A stretch of DNA of 64,000 bases from Ferrovibrio sp965278975 (GCF_965278975.1 NZ_OZ257126.1:2976001-3040000), one strand, 5' to 3'. Positions 8,659 to 18,487 are shown, counted from the stretch's first letter. The notes: generated by a model from the sequence alone, not told the origin. Numbers and translations are program-made.

Positions 8659-10080
8659 ATGGCACTCGATCTAAGCATTCTCTACAGCGCATCCTCCTCC
8701 AGCAGCACCGGCTCGGCTTCGGCCCTGGCGATGTACAAGAAGCTGCAGCAGACGGCGGAAGCCAATGGCGCCAGCACAACGGCGGCCAACGAAGACAGCG
8801 TGGTGGCCGAGCAGATCCGCGAAATGAACAATGCCGCCATTCGGGCGCGCAACACTCTCTACAAGCAGGATAATGCCAGGGTCGCCAGCGACGCCCAGTA
8901 TTTTCAGAACCGGGCGGCATCGGCCACCACGGTGGATGAATTGGTCAATGACGACCGTTTCCTCCGTGTACTCGCCGAAGCCAATGGCATGAGCGATCTC
9001 TACTTGAGCAACAAGCAGCGGCTCAAGGATGTTCTCACCAGCGATCTCAACGACATGAGTTCTGTGGCGCGCCAGGGCAGTGCCAGGGAACTGGAACTGG
9101 CGAAGAAATACAATCTCGGCGCCACCGACAGCCTCACCGATGTGAATGGCAACCTGGTCGGCTACGAGGCCGATGGCACACTCTCCAACAGCGCCAATGT
9201 GGTGGCCGCCCTGCCGGCAGGGCTGGCGAAGTTGCAGGGCGTCACCGTCAGCCTGAATGGCCAGGCGGTGCTGGATTCCGGTGGCAGGATAATCCAGGCC
9301 GGCGATATCGCCGCCAGCGATGCCGCCGCCTATGCCAAGGCCAAGACCAAGACATTGTTGACCGAGACGGCAGCCAGCACCAGCACGAGCCAAGCCTATG
9401 AGTATGACGGGCAGGATTATCAGATTTTCATCAACCGCAGCGATGTGCAGCGCGAGATCACCTACTACAAGGACAATATCGGCAGCGTGAAATCGCTGGA
9501 CGATCTGTTCGCCAACAGCCGGTTGCTCAACTTCGTGCTCAGCGCCTATGACCTTGAGGATGAGGCGCAGTATCCCGGCAAGATCCGCAAGATACTGGAA
9601 AGCGATCTGACCGACGTGGATTCACTGGCCAATCGCTTCGAGGATACCCGCTTCAAGCAACTGGCGCAGGACCTCGATGTGGCGGCGAACGGTATGACCA
9701 AGCTCACCAGTTCCAGCACTACCGACAGCCTGGTGCAGAAATATCAGCAGCTTGAATATGAGCGTCATCTGGATGAGCAGGCGCCGGGCGTGCGTGCCGC
9801 CATCGAATTCAGCCGCCGCATCCAGTCGGCCACCTCCACGGTCAGCCTGCTGGCCGACTCCGTGATGCGCGAGGTGGTGACGGTGGCGAATGCGATTCCG
9901 AAGGAAATCGCCTACCAGGAAGAGGACGCCCAGGTCGCCGCCGTTGAGACCAAAGTGGACCTGGCCGAGCTGAAAAGTGACAGTAATGCGGTAGAAAAGC
10001 TGGTATCGCGTTATCTGGTGCTGAAAGACAGCGGTACGTCCAGCGGCAGCAACAGCTACCTGCTGAACTTGTTCTCATAA
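8659..10080 (+). CDS. DUF1217 domain-containing protein (flagellum-associated family)
   Basis: A 473-residue protein, Ser/Ala-rich at its N-terminus (SILYSASSSSS), with two copies of the DUF1217 core: one around residues 95-135 (DELVNDDRFLRVLAEANG) and one around 279-320 (LDDLFANSRLLNFVLSAYDL). The spacing and 'LTSDLNDMSSVA' / 'LESDLTDVDSLAN' endings are matched between the copies. DUF1217 proteins are found in or near flagellar clusters of alphaproteobacteria and are thought to be hook- or filament-related. No other flagellar gene is in the window, so this is a solitary copy. No cleavable signal peptide is visible, as expected for a flagellar export substrate. Confidence 0.85.
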   Translation: MALDLSILYSASSSSSTGSASALAMYKKLQQTAEANGASTTAANEDSVVAEQIREMNNAAIRARNTLYKQDNARVASDAQYFQNRAASATTVDELVNDDRFLRVLAEANGMSDLYLSNKQRLKDVLTSDLNDMSSVARQGSARELELAKKYNLGATDSLTDVNGNLVGYEADGTLSNSANVVAALPAGLAKLQGVTVSLNGQAVLDSGGRIIQAGDIAASDAAAYAKAKTKTLLTETAASTSTSQAYEYDGQDYQIFINRSDVQREITYYKDNIGSVKSLDDLFANSRLLNFVLSAYDLEDEAQYPGKIRKILESDLTDVDSLANRFEDTRFKQLAQDLDVAANGMTKLTSSSTTDSLVQKYQQLEYERHLDEQAPGVRAAIEFSRRIQSATSTVSLLADSVMREVVTVANAIPKEIAYQEEDAQVAAVETKVDLAELKSDSNAVEKLVSRYLVLKDSGTSSGSNSYLLNLFS

Positions 10081-10195
10081 GCAAATTGTAGCGTCAGCCG
10101 CAATTGACGTTTCTACCTCCAGGGCTTAAAACCCGCCGACTCGGGCTGTGGCCCGTCTTTCGCGCCCTGGCGGCGCCTCCTGGAAGTTTCTTGCA

Positions 10196-11992
10196 ATGAA
10201 CGGTTTGGAAAGCGTGGTCCCGGCCTTGGCCCGGGCTTTTACCGCGCGTGGCTACGATACGCTCACCTCTGTGCAGGCCATGGTGCTGGCGCCGGAAACG
10301 GCGGACCGCGATCTGCTGGTCTCGGCGCAGACCGGCTCAGGCAAGACCGTGGCTTTCGGCCTTGCTGTAGCGCCGACCCTGCTGCAGGGCGCGGAGCGTT
10401 TCGAGCGCGGCAGCCTGCCGCAGGCCCTGGTGGTGGCGCCGACCCGCGAACTGGCCTTGCAGGTCTGCACCGAACTGACCTGGCTCTATGAGCAGACCGG
10501 GGCGCGCGTGGCTTCCTGCGTCGGCGGCATGGACATGCGCCAGGAACGCCAGATGCTCTCGGGTGGCGCGCATATCGTCGTCGGCACGCCGGGCCGCCTG
10601 CGCGATCATATCGAGCGTGGCTCGCTGGATATCCGCGCGTTGCGCGCCGTGGTGCTGGATGAAGCCGACGAGATGCTCGATCTCGGCTTCCGCGAGGATC
10701 TGGAATTCATCCTGAGTTCCGCGCCGCCGGAGCGCCGCACATTGCTGTTCTCGGCCACCGTGCCGCAGCAGATTGCCACCCTGGCGAAGCGTTTCCAGCG
10801 CGATGCGCTGCGCCTATCGGCGCAGCAGGGGCGGGTGCAGCATGGCGATATCGAATACCGTGCCTTGCAGATGGCGCCGAGCGAGCGCGAGAATGCCATC
10901 ATCAACCTGCTGCGCCATATCCAGCCCAAGAGCACGCTGATTTTCTGCGGCACGCGCATGGCGGTGAACCATCTCACGGCCCGGCTGTCGAATCGCGGCT
11001 TTGTTGTGGTGGCGTTGTCGGGCGAGTTGACCCAGGCCAGCCGTGGCCATGCCCTGCAGGCGATGCGCGATGGCCGCGCCCGCATCTGCGTCGCCACCGA
11101 TGTGGCGGCACGCGGTATCGATCTGCCGGACCTGGAGCTGGTGATCCACGCTGACCTGCCGACCAACGGCGAGACATTGCTGCATCGTTCGGGTCGCACT
11201 GGCCGTGCTGGCCGCAAGGGGCTTTGCGCCCTGATGGTGCCGTATAACCGGCGGCAGACGGCGCAGCGGCTGCTGGCAGGAGCCAATATCCGTGCCGAAT
11301 GGGGCACGCCGCCAAATGCCGCCGATGTCGCCGCGCGCGACCGCCAGCGCATGCTGGAGGATGCAGTGCTGCAAGCGCCGTTGGCCGAAGATGAGCGCGA
11401 TTTCGTACAGGCCCTGCTGGCAGCCCACGCACCTGAACAGATTGCTGCTGCCTATCTGCGGCTGCAGCGCGCCGGCTTGCCGGCGCCAGAGGAATTGTCT
11501 GAAAGCCTGCCAGCGGCTGCTCCGGCAGGTGAGGCAGTCCGGAGGCCGCGCGAAGCCTTCAGCGGTGGCATCTGGTTCAGCATTTCCGCCGGCCACAAGC
11601 AGAATGCCGAGCCGCGCTGGCTGCTGCCGCTGATCTGCCGCGTGGGCAATCTCACCCGGCGCGATATCGGTGCGATCAAGGTGTTCCACACCGAGACGCA
11701 TTTTGAAGTGGCAGGCAATACCGCCGACCGCTTCTGGCAGCAGATCGAGCGAGAAGGTACGGGCGAGAACCTGACCATCAAGCGCCTGGGCAATACACCA
11801 GGCGATCACCCGGCTGAAGCGACCAAGCCGGCAGGGAAGAAGCCCTGGAGGCCGCGCATCGGCGGCGATGAACAGCCAAAGGGCGATGGGCCGCGCAAGC
11901 TGAAGAAGCCGGAATGGGACAAGCAGAACAAGAAGAAGTTCCGCAAGTCCGGCTACGATCCCAAGGCGAAATCGAACAAGGCTTCGTCCTGA
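10196..11992 (+). CDS. DEAD-box ATP-dependent RNA helicase with DbpA-type RNA-binding domain
   Basis: A 598-residue RNA helicase. It has a Q-motif region (GYDTLTSVQ, about residues 19-27), Walker A AQTGSGKT at 44-51, DEAD box VLDEADEML with DEAD at 155-158, SAT motif, and the C-terminal helicase motif HRSGRTGRAGRKG. Beyond the core a DbpA-like RNA-binding domain (about residues 460-530: WFSISAGHKQNAEPRWLLPLICR, in pieces) and a Lys-rich basic tail follow. Such enzymes remodel rRNA or mRNA. The ATG at 10196 was chosen over a GTG at 10148 because the conserved region begins there. The last 40 bp overlap the convergent amidase gene. Confidence 0.9.
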   Translation: MNGLESVVPALARAFTARGYDTLTSVQAMVLAPETADRDLLVSAQTGSGKTVAFGLAVAPTLLQGAERFERGSLPQALVVAPTRELALQVCTELTWLYEQTGARVASCVGGMDMRQERQMLSGGAHIVVGTPGRLRDHIERGSLDIRALRAVVLDEADEMLDLGFREDLEFILSSAPPERRTLLFSATVPQQIATLAKRFQRDALRLSAQQGRVQHGDIEYRALQMAPSERENAIINLLRHIQPKSTLIFCGTRMAVNHLTARLSNRGFVVVALSGELTQASRGHALQAMRDGRARICVATDVAARGIDLPDLELVIHADLPTNGETLLHRSGRTGRAGRKGLCALMVPYNRRQTAQRLLAGANIRAEWGTPPNAADVAARDRQRMLEDAVLQAPLAEDERDFVQALLAAHAPEQIAAAYLRLQRAGLPAPEELSESLPAAAPAGEAVRRPREAFSGGIWFSISAGHKQNAEPRWLLPLICRVGNLTRRDIGAIKVFHTETHFEVAGNTADRFWQQIEREGTGENLTIKRLGNTPGDHPAEATKPAGKKPWRPRIGGDEQPKGDGPRKLKKPEWDKQNKKKFRKSGYDPKAKSNKASS

Positions 11993-13071
11993 CCCGCGCC
12001 TGCCAGTACCGATAGCCCGACAGGGCAGCCATCCACTTCAGCCACTGGCAGGCTCAAGGCCGGTAATCCGGCATGGCCGGCTGCCGAAGTCAGCGTCAAG
12101 GCGGCACGATAGAAAGCGCCGCGTGTCGCAGCACTACTATCGTGTTTCAATGCCGGGCCAGGGGCGGTGGGCAACAGCAGCAGCGTGCCGGGCGGCAGCA
12201 TCGTTTCCAGCTTGGCTCTGATGGCGGCACGGATCGGGCGGTAACGCCTGATCTCGGCTTCGCTCACCGCCAGAGCATCGGCAAAACGCGGTGCGATATT
12301 TTCGCCGAAGCGCGGCCTGGCCGTGGCGATCCAGGCACCGAGCGACGCCTGGATATCGGCCGCTTGCAGCACGCGATAGGCTTCCAGCCAATCGGTATCC
12401 TCACCATCATAAAGTCTCACCGGTTCACCAAGCCGTGGCAAAGCCGCAGCCGTTGCCGGATCAGCCAGGGCATAGGCATCGGCAGCCCACAGGATGCGCG
12501 TGGTTCTGGCGGCGGGTCTGGCATCTGCCATGGCCAATGCGCCGCGCCGCAGGGTTTCGGCATCGCGGGCAAACAGCCCCACGGTGTCATAGCTCGGCGC
12601 GAAGGGGATCACGCCATCCAGCGGCAGATGGCCATGGCTGGGGCGATAGCCATAAAGGCCGCAGAAGCTGGCGGGCACGCGCACCGAGCCGCCGGTATCG
12701 GTGCCAAGCGCCAGATCGGCCAGGCTGGCGGCCACGGCGGATGCCGAACCGCTGGAAGAACCGCCGGGTAGGCGGTCCGGGCAGCGCGGATTGAGCGGCG
12801 TGCCGTAATGTGCATTCTCGCCTTCCAGGCTGAAGGCCAGTTCATCGGTGATGGTCTTGCCGATCAGTGTCGCGCAGGCAGCCAGCAGCCGCTCTACCAC
12901 CGGGGCATGGCGTTGCGCCGGCTGCTGCAGGGCTGCCCAGTCGGGATTGCCGCCGCCGGTGACATGGCCTGCGACGTCGATCAGGTCCTTGACGGCGAAA
13001 GTACGGCCATTCAACGGCCCGCTTCCGGTTGGCGGTATGACGAAGGTGCCGCCCGGAACGAAGGCACTCAT
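11953..13071 (-). CDS. amidase (amidase signature family)
   Basis: A 372-residue amidase-signature enzyme, somewhat short for the family. The Ser-Ser-Lys machinery is visible: the lysine in FAVKDLIDVAG, the Gly/Ser loop GGSSSGSASAVAAS, and the nucleophile serine in GTDTGGSVRVPAS. It would hydrolyse a small amide to a carboxylate plus ammonia in the cytoplasm. The ATG at 13071 overlaps the stop of the upstream BiuH-like gene (ATGA), which argues against the longer frame to 13203. It is the last gene of the BMP-type ABC operon, so its substrate is probably imported by that system or produced from it by the preceding hydrolase. Confidence 0.85.
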   Translation of the reverse strand: MSAFVPGGTFVIPPTGSGPLNGRTFAVKDLIDVAGHVTGGGNPDWAALQQPAQRHAPVVERLLAACATLIGKTITDELAFSLEGENAHYGTPLNPRCPDRLPGGSSSGSASAVAASLADLALGTDTGGSVRVPASFCGLYGYRPSHGHLPLDGVIPFAPSYDTVGLFARDAETLRRGALAMADARPAARTTRILWAADAYALADPATAAALPRLGEPVRLYDGEDTDWLEAYRVLQAADIQASLGAWIATARPRFGENIAPRFADALAVSEAEIRRYRPIRAAIRAKLETMLPPGTLLLLPTAPGPALKHDSSAATRGAFYRAALTLTSAAGHAGLPALSLPVAEVDGCPVGLSVLAGAGQDEALFDFALGS

Positions 13072-13730
13072 GCCAGATGCGGCAGGATCGTCGCCACTGG
13101 CGCGGTCCAGCCAACGATACCGCCCTGGGCGCGGATCATGGCCAAGGTCGCCGCTTTGAATTCGGGGAAGTAGCTCTCCGTCGCATCCTCGGCCAGCAGA
13201 CATTCATAGCCGCGGTCGTTGGCCTCGCGCATCGTGGTCTGCACGCAGACCTCGGTGGTGACGCCGGCAAAGACCAGGTGGTTCACCCCGGCACGGCGCA
13301 GGATGTCGCCCAGCGGCGTGGCATAGAAGGCACCCTTGCCGGGCTTGAGGATCACGGCTTCGCCGGCAATCGGGGCCAGTTCGGGGATGATGTCGTTGCC
13401 CGGCTCGCCATCCACCAGGATGCGACCCATCGGGCCGCTATTGCCGATGGTGAGGCTGCCCTTGCCGCGCGTTCGCTTGGAGGGCGGGCAATCGGAAAGA
13501 TCGGCGCGGTGGCCCTCGCGGGTATGGATCACCGGCAGGCCGGCCTTGCGGAAGCCGGCGATCAGGTCGGCCACGGTCGGGATGATGGCGGTAAGCAGGC
13601 TAACATCGTTGCCGAGCGCGGCGCCAAAGCCGCCGGGTTCGACGAAATCGCGCTGCATGTCGATCACGATCAATGCCAGTTTGCCGGCGGGAAATTCGAA
13701 TTCATAAGGCTGGGCGGGAATCACCGGCAT
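13068..13730 (-). CDS. cysteine hydrolase, isochorismatase family (biuret amidohydrolase-like)
   Basis: A 220-residue isochorismatase-fold amidohydrolase with a complete Asp-Lys-Cys triad: D24 in VIDMQRDF, K132 in KPGKGAFYAT and C162 in TTEVCVQTT. The segments HTREGHRADL, GRILVDGEPG and REANDRGYECLL match what I recall of the Rhizobium biuret hydrolase BiuH closely, which suggests a ureide or carbamoyl-type substrate. The ATG at 13730 lies 4 bp after the permease stop (the frame is open to 13790), and its end overlaps the amidase start. Assignment to biuret itself is not certain; N-carbamoyl compounds are alternatives. Confidence 0.8.
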   Translation of the reverse strand: MPVIPAQPYEFEFPAGKLALIVIDMQRDFVEPGGFGAALGNDVSLLTAIIPTVADLIAGFRKAGLPVIHTREGHRADLSDCPPSKRTRGKGSLTIGNSGPMGRILVDGEPGNDIIPELAPIAGEAVILKPGKGAFYATPLGDILRRAGVNHLVFAGVTTEVCVQTTMREANDRGYECLLAEDATESYFPEFKAATLAMIRAQGGIVGWTAPVATILPHLA

Positions 13731-13734
13731 GGCA

Positions 13735-14655
13735 TCACTTTCCGCGCTGGAAGGGCAGGGTGAGGGCAGCCGGCGGATCAAGCCGGCCAACCACGCCGGC
13801 CACTGCCAGCAGCGCCAGGATATAGGGCAGCATCAGCAGCAAAGCGGTGGGCACGTTCACGCCCATGGCCGGAAGTTGGAATTGCAAGGCAGTGGCGGCG
13901 CCGAACAGCAGGCAGGCACCGATGGTGCGCCATACCGTCCAGCCGCCGAAGATCACGGCGGCCAGCGCCAGATAGCCGGCGCCGTTGGTCATGTTCTCGG
14001 TGAAGGTGTTGATATCGGCCACCGAGAGGAAGGAGCCGGCGAGGCCGGCCATGGCGCCGGTGATCAGCACCGAGAGATAGCGCGTGCGCGCCACCGGCAC
14101 ACCGGCCTTGTCGCCGGCGCGCGGGTCATCGCCCACGGCGCGGATCGCTAGGCCAAAGGCGGTGTATTTCAGCATCCACCACAGCAGCAGCACGCAGCCG
14201 AAACCGAAATAGACCAGATAGCTCTGCTGAAACAGCGCGGGACCGATCAGCGGCAGGTCGCTGAGGCCAGGGATATGCATTTTCGGCAGGCCCGGAATCT
14301 GCTCGCGTGACAGGCCGCCGAAGATGATGCGATAGAGCAACGTGGTGGCGCCGAGTGCCAGGATGTTGAAGCCGATGCCGACCACCAGCTGGTTGGCGCG
14401 CAGCCGCACGCTCAGCACGGCCTGCACTGCCGCCACGGCCATTGCCGCCAGCACGGCGCAGAGGATACCCAGCACCGGCGAGCCGGTGCCCCAGGCACCC
14501 AGCGCGCCGAAGAAGGCCGCTGTCAGCATCATGCCTTCCAGGCTCAGGTTCAGCACGCCGGAGCGTTCGCTCACCAGTTCGCCGCTGGCCGCCAGCATCA
14601 GCGGCATGGCGAGGCGAATGGTGGAGGCGAGGAATACCGCGAGCAGGTCGATCAT
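13735..14655 (-). CDS. ABC transporter permease (BMP/nucleoside type, second permease)
   Basis: A 306-residue polytopic permease of the BPD_transp_2 group (about 8-9 hydrophobic segments), with the family motif ERSGVLNLSLEGMML near residues 30-44 and the cytoplasmic loop AIRAVGDDPRAGDKAGV. These permeases pair with a second one and with a double ATPase to import nucleosides or related compounds. The ATG at 14655 overlaps the first permease's stop (TGATG) and has GGGGAGA 7 bases upstream; a GTG at 14658 is the alternative. Confidence 0.9.
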   Translation of the reverse strand: MIDLLAVFLASTIRLAMPLMLAASGELVSERSGVLNLSLEGMMLTAAFFGALGAWGTGSPVLGILCAVLAAMAVAAVQAVLSVRLRANQLVVGIGFNILALGATTLLYRIIFGGLSREQIPGLPKMHIPGLSDLPLIGPALFQQSYLVYFGFGCVLLLWWMLKYTAFGLAIRAVGDDPRAGDKAGVPVARTRYLSVLITGAMAGLAGSFLSVADINTFTENMTNGAGYLALAAVIFGGWTVWRTIGACLLFGAATALQFQLPAMGVNVPTALLLMLPYILALLAVAGVVGRLDPPAALTLPFQRGK

Positions 14656-15740
14656 CACTTGGTCTCCCCGGCCAGCCGCTCGGCCAGGATCACCGATCCG
14701 GCCACGGCAATGACGATCAAACCCTGGATCACAAGAGTAAGAGCCGCAGGCACCTGGGCCATGATCTCCATGGAGATACCGCCCGAGCGCAGGAAGCCGA
14801 AGAACAGTGCGCCGGCCAGCACACCCACGGCGGAGCCGCGCGAGAGCAGGCCGACGACAAGGCCATCGAAGCCATAGCCCGACGAGAAGCCGGTCTTGAG
14901 GTAATACTGTTCGCCCTGGATCATGGTGGCGCCGGCCAGGCCACCGAGCGCACCGGCAAGGCCGAGTGCTGCGATCAGCAGCAGGTCGCAGGGCATGCCG
15001 GCGCGGCGTGCGGCCAGTTCATTCAAGCCGACAGCACGCAGCTTCAGGCCGAAAGTCGAGCGGCTCAGCATCACGGCGGTGGCGATGCCGCACAGCACGC
15101 AGATCAGCAGGCCGATATGCAGCGGCGATTCCGGGTCGGGAGTCAGCAGCGGCAATTGCGTGCTTTCCGGGATCGGCAGCGATTCCGGCAACGTAGCCGA
15201 GGAATTGCGCGGCTGGCGCAGCAGGCTGTCGGATTGCACGCACCAATAAACGAACAGCAGGGCGATGAAGCCCAACAACAGCGTGCTGATCACTTCATTG
15301 GTGCCGAAGCGCACCTTCATCACGCCGGCAATGGCGCCCCAGATGGCGCCGCAAAGCGCACCGGCCAGCAACGGCAGCAGCACAGCCAAGCCTAATGGCA
15401 GGCCCTGCACGCCGCCATAGAGTGCCACGGCGGTGGCGGCGATGCCGCCAACCGCGATCTGGCCTTCGCCGCCGACATTGGTCAGGTTGGCACGGTTGGC
15501 GATGATGAAGCCGAAGCCGACCAGGGCGAGTGCTACGGCACGGTTCACCGAGGCGCCGAACGCAAACGGCGAACCGATGGCGCCATCGACGAAGGCCGCC
15601 ACGGCATCGGGCACCGAGCGGCCCGATAGTGCGATCATCAGCAGGCCGAACAGCAATGCCAGCGTGGTGGCGCCAAGCGGCACTGCCAGACGCAAGGCAG
15701 CGCGGGTCAGGGCCGGGCGATCTAAAGCAAGGGCCGTCAT
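14655..15740 (-). CDS. ABC transporter permease (BMP/nucleoside type, first permease)
   Basis: A 361-residue inner-membrane permease with about 9-10 hydrophobic segments. It carries ANRANLTNVGGEGQIAVGG (residues about 81-99), the equivalent of the NxGxEGQ motif of YufP-like permeases, and LRAVGLNELAARRAGM in the coupling loop. It starts 27 bp after the ATPase stop and overlaps the next permease. Together with the neighbours it forms the membrane channel of a BMP-type importer. Confidence 0.9.
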   Translation of the reverse strand: MTALALDRPALTRAALRLAVPLGATTLALLFGLLMIALSGRSVPDAVAAFVDGAIGSPFAFGASVNRAVALALVGFGFIIANRANLTNVGGEGQIAVGGIAATAVALYGGVQGLPLGLAVLLPLLAGALCGAIWGAIAGVMKVRFGTNEVISTLLLGFIALLFVYWCVQSDSLLRQPRNSSATLPESLPIPESTQLPLLTPDPESPLHIGLLICVLCGIATAVMLSRSTFGLKLRAVGLNELAARRAGMPCDLLLIAALGLAGALGGLAGATMIQGEQYYLKTGFSSGYGFDGLVVGLLSRGSAVGVLAGALFFGFLRSGGISMEIMAQVPAALTLVIQGLIVIAVAGSVILAERLAGETK

Positions 15741-15767
15741 GCTGCCAACCTTTTCATGCTGCCAGCT

Positions 15768-17345
15768 TCATGCTGCATGTCCCGACATCAGGGCGCCGAT
15801 GGCTTCGCGCTGGTCCATCCGCGCCGGCTTCTCGCCGATCACCCGGCCGCGATACAGCACCAGGATGCGGTCGGAAGCGGCGATCAGTTCGTCCAGTTCG
15901 CTGGAAATCAGCAGTACACCGACACCGCGTGCGGCAGTCGCGCGGATATTGCGATACACGGCCTCCACGGCGCCGATATCAAGACCGCGCGTCGGCTGGG
16001 CGGCGAGCAGGAATACCAGCTTCTTCAAGGTCAGTTCGCGGGCCAGCACGGCCTTCTGCTGGTTGCCGCCGGAAAGCCCGCCGAAGGCAACTTCGGCGGA
16101 AGCCGCGCGCACATCGTATTGTGCCATCAGTTCCTTTGCCGCCGTGGTCATGGCGCCGCGTTGCAGCATGCCGAAGCGGGTGAAATCGCTCAGCTTGTTG
16201 AGGAAGATATTCTCGGCCACGCTCATGCCGGTGACACAGGCCACCGCATGGCGGTCCTCCGGCACGATGCCGCCGCCGGCCGCCGTCACCGCTGCCGGAC
16301 CAGCCTCGGTCAAATCCTGCTCAGCAATATGGAAACGTCCGGCACTGGGCTTCAGCAACCCGGCCAGCACGCGGCCAAGTTCCGACTGCCCGTTGCCTTC
16401 CACGCCGGCCAGGCCGATCACTTCGCCGGCGCGGATTTCCAGGGTGAAATTGTCCAGCCGCACGGCACCGCTGCGGTCTTTCACGGTCAGGCCGTCGCAA
16501 ACCAGAGCGAAGGGTTTCGGCTTGTCGTCACCGCCGGCGGGGGGCTGGGCGATTTCGGCCAGGCTGGCTTGCAACGCGCTTTCCAGCGACACGACTTCAC
16601 GGCCGACCATGGCGCGCACCAGATCCCCCATCTGGGCTTCCGCCATGCGCACGGTGGTGATCTTGCGGCCGCCGCGCAGCACGCTGACGCGGTCCGCCAC
16701 CTTGGCAATTTCGGCCAGCTTGTGCGTCACCATGATCACCGCGCGGCCATCATCGGCCACGCGGCGCACGATATCCAGCAGCGCGCCGATCTCTTCTGGC
16801 GGCAGCACGGCGGTGGGCTCATCCAGCACCAGCAGGCGCGGTTCGCGCATCAGGCATTTCACGATCTCGACGCGCTGGCGCTCACCCACGGAAAGTTCGC
16901 CGACAATGGCATCGGGATCGACCGCGAGGTCGTAGCGCTTGCCGAGGTCGCGGATGCGCGCGGCATAATCCTTGTGTTTCAGCACGCCGCGCACCTGGCC
17001 CAGCATCAGGTTCTCCACCACGCTCATGCGCGGCACGACGCTGAAATGCTGATGCACCATGGCGATGCCGCTGGTCAGTGCCTCGGCGGGGCCGGTCGGT
17101 AGCCATTCGCGGCCCTGATACCGCATGAAGCCGGTATCCGGCGCATGGGTGCCGAAGATCAGGTTGCACAGCGTGGACTTGCCGGCACCGTTCTCACCCA
17201 GCAGGCAATGCACTTCGCCGGCATGGAAATCCAGGCTGATATCGGCGAGCGCCTGCAGGCTGCCGAAGCGTTTCGACACGTCCTCCAGCACCAGCAGCGG
17301 GCGTTCACCCGCTGCTGTCACCGCTGGCATTGCTTCAGCCATCAT
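15768..17345 (-). CDS. ABC transporter ATP-binding protein, two fused nucleotide-binding domains
   Basis: A 525-residue double ATPase (YufO/NupO or RbsA-like layout). The N-terminal domain has an intact Walker A, GENGAGKST at residues 50-58, LSVGERQRVEI signature and LLVLDEPTAVL Walker B. The C-terminal domain has a degenerate Walker A (VEGNGQSELG, no Lys), as is usual for this family, a GGLSGGNQQKAVLAREL signature and a 'QPTRGLDIGA' loop. The start ATG at 17345 overlaps the binding-protein stop (TAATG); a second ATG follows at 17342. It energises the two permeases encoded next. Confidence 0.92.
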   Translation of the reverse strand: MMAEAMPAVTAAGERPLLVLEDVSKRFGSLQALADISLDFHAGEVHCLLGENGAGKSTLCNLIFGTHAPDTGFMRYQGREWLPTGPAEALTSGIAMVHQHFSVVPRMSVVENLMLGQVRGVLKHKDYAARIRDLGKRYDLAVDPDAIVGELSVGERQRVEIVKCLMREPRLLVLDEPTAVLPPEEIGALLDIVRRVADDGRAVIMVTHKLAEIAKVADRVSVLRGGRKITTVRMAEAQMGDLVRAMVGREVVSLESALQASLAEIAQPPAGGDDKPKPFALVCDGLTVKDRSGAVRLDNFTLEIRAGEVIGLAGVEGNGQSELGRVLAGLLKPSAGRFHIAEQDLTEAGPAAVTAAGGGIVPEDRHAVACVTGMSVAENIFLNKLSDFTRFGMLQRGAMTTAAKELMAQYDVRAASAEVAFGGLSGGNQQKAVLARELTLKKLVFLLAAQPTRGLDIGAVEAVYRNIRATAARGVGVLLISSELDELIAASDRILVLYRGRVIGEKPARMDQREAIGALMSGHAA

Positions 17346-18355
17346 TAGGCGTCGAGCACCTTGATCTTGCCCGAGAGCAGGTCCTTCTTGATCTCGTCCA
17401 GCTTGGCGATCATCGCTGGGGTGCCGCCGCCGCAGATCACGATGTCGGACGACTTCGGACCCATGGCGAGGCCGAAGGGCTTGAATTCCGGCTTCCAGGT
17501 GCCGGCCACGGCCTGCTCGATGGCGTATTCGACCTGATAGCCGACACCGGTGATCGAGTAGGCGATATAGAGCGGATCGGTGCCGCAACGATCTGTGTAG
17601 CTGCCGATGATCTTGGTGCCCTTCTCACGCGCCGCTTGTTCCATGCCGCGCAGGCCGAGATTGAGGATGTGGTAATGCACATCGGCACCCTGGGCGATGG
17701 CGGCCAGCGTGGCTTCCTTGGATTTCGCCACGTCGTCGAAATCGCCGGTGTAATTCTCGAAATACTTGATGCCGGGGTTGATGTATTTGGCACCGTTGCC
17801 GAATTCCTTGCCGGTGTTGACGATGGCTGGGATTTCCAGGCCGCCCACATAGGACACGGCACCGTTCTTCGACAGCATCGCGGCGGCGGCGCCGGCAACG
17901 AAGCCGATCTCGGCCTGGCGCACATCGTAGCCCGAAACATTCGCCGGCTTGTTCGGATCGGCATTGCCGCCGACGATGGCGAACTTCTTCTTGGCGAAGC
18001 GCGGCGCCACCTTGGTCACCGAAGCCTGGGTCTGGCCGCCGACACCGATGATCAGCTCGTTCTTGCCGGCCAGCGCGACCAGCACCTGCTCCATCTCGCC
18101 GAATTTCACATTCTCGATGAAGCTGATCTTCACCTTGTCGCCGAGCTTCTTCTCCACGGCTTTGAGGCCATCATAGCCCGATTCCATCCAGCCCTTGTCC
18201 GACTTGGAGCCGGGGATCAGCACGCCCACGGTGAGCGGGCCGGCGGCGCGGGCGGGCACAGCCCAGCTACCGATGAAGCTGACACCGGCAGCGGCAGCGC
18301 TGCCCATGAGAAAGCGGCGGCGGTCGATGCGAAGCGTGGGATCAACGTGAAACAT
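17345..18355 (-). CDS. BMP family ABC transporter substrate-binding protein
   Basis: A 336-residue periplasmic binding protein. The N-terminus carries a Tat-like signal (DRRRFLMGSAAAAG, residues about 10-23, cut near ARAA). The mature part has the BMP/PnrA-type features GSKSDKGWMESGYDGLK and, later, 'FVAGAAAAMLSKNGAVSYVGG'. The BMP family binds nucleosides or nucleobase-like ligands. The ATG at 18355 is preceded by GAGGGG; the longer frame to 18427 runs into the promoter region. It is the first gene of the six-gene operon 18355 to 11953. Confidence 0.9.
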   Translation of the reverse strand: MFHVDPTLRIDRRRFLMGSAAAAGVSFIGSWAVPARAAGPLTVGVLIPGSKSDKGWMESGYDGLKAVEKKLGDKVKISFIENVKFGEMEQVLVALAGKNELIIGVGGQTQASVTKVAPRFAKKKFAIVGGNADPNKPANVSGYDVRQAEIGFVAGAAAAMLSKNGAVSYVGGLEIPAIVNTGKEFGNGAKYINPGIKYFENYTGDFDDVAKSKEATLAAIAQGADVHYHILNLGLRGMEQAAREKGTKIIGSYTDRCGTDPLYIAYSITGVGYQVEYAIEQAVAGTWKPEFKPFGLAMGPKSSDIVICGGGTPAMIAKLDEIKKDLLSGKIKVLDA

Positions 18356-18487
18356 GATATTCCCCTCAGGATGGCGACAGATCAGTCGACTGAGGAAGCT
18401 GCAATCGGCGTGCCAGCGGTGATTCATGTTGAATCAGGCAAGGCTTGATGGCTGATCGGGGAGACTCTGCTGATGCACTGCGCATAA

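Noticed and set aside
7157..8920. A 587-codon minus-strand open frame over the acyl-CoA dehydrogenase gene and its terminator
   Set aside because: It crosses a strong intrinsic terminator and two plus-strand genes and shows no domain.
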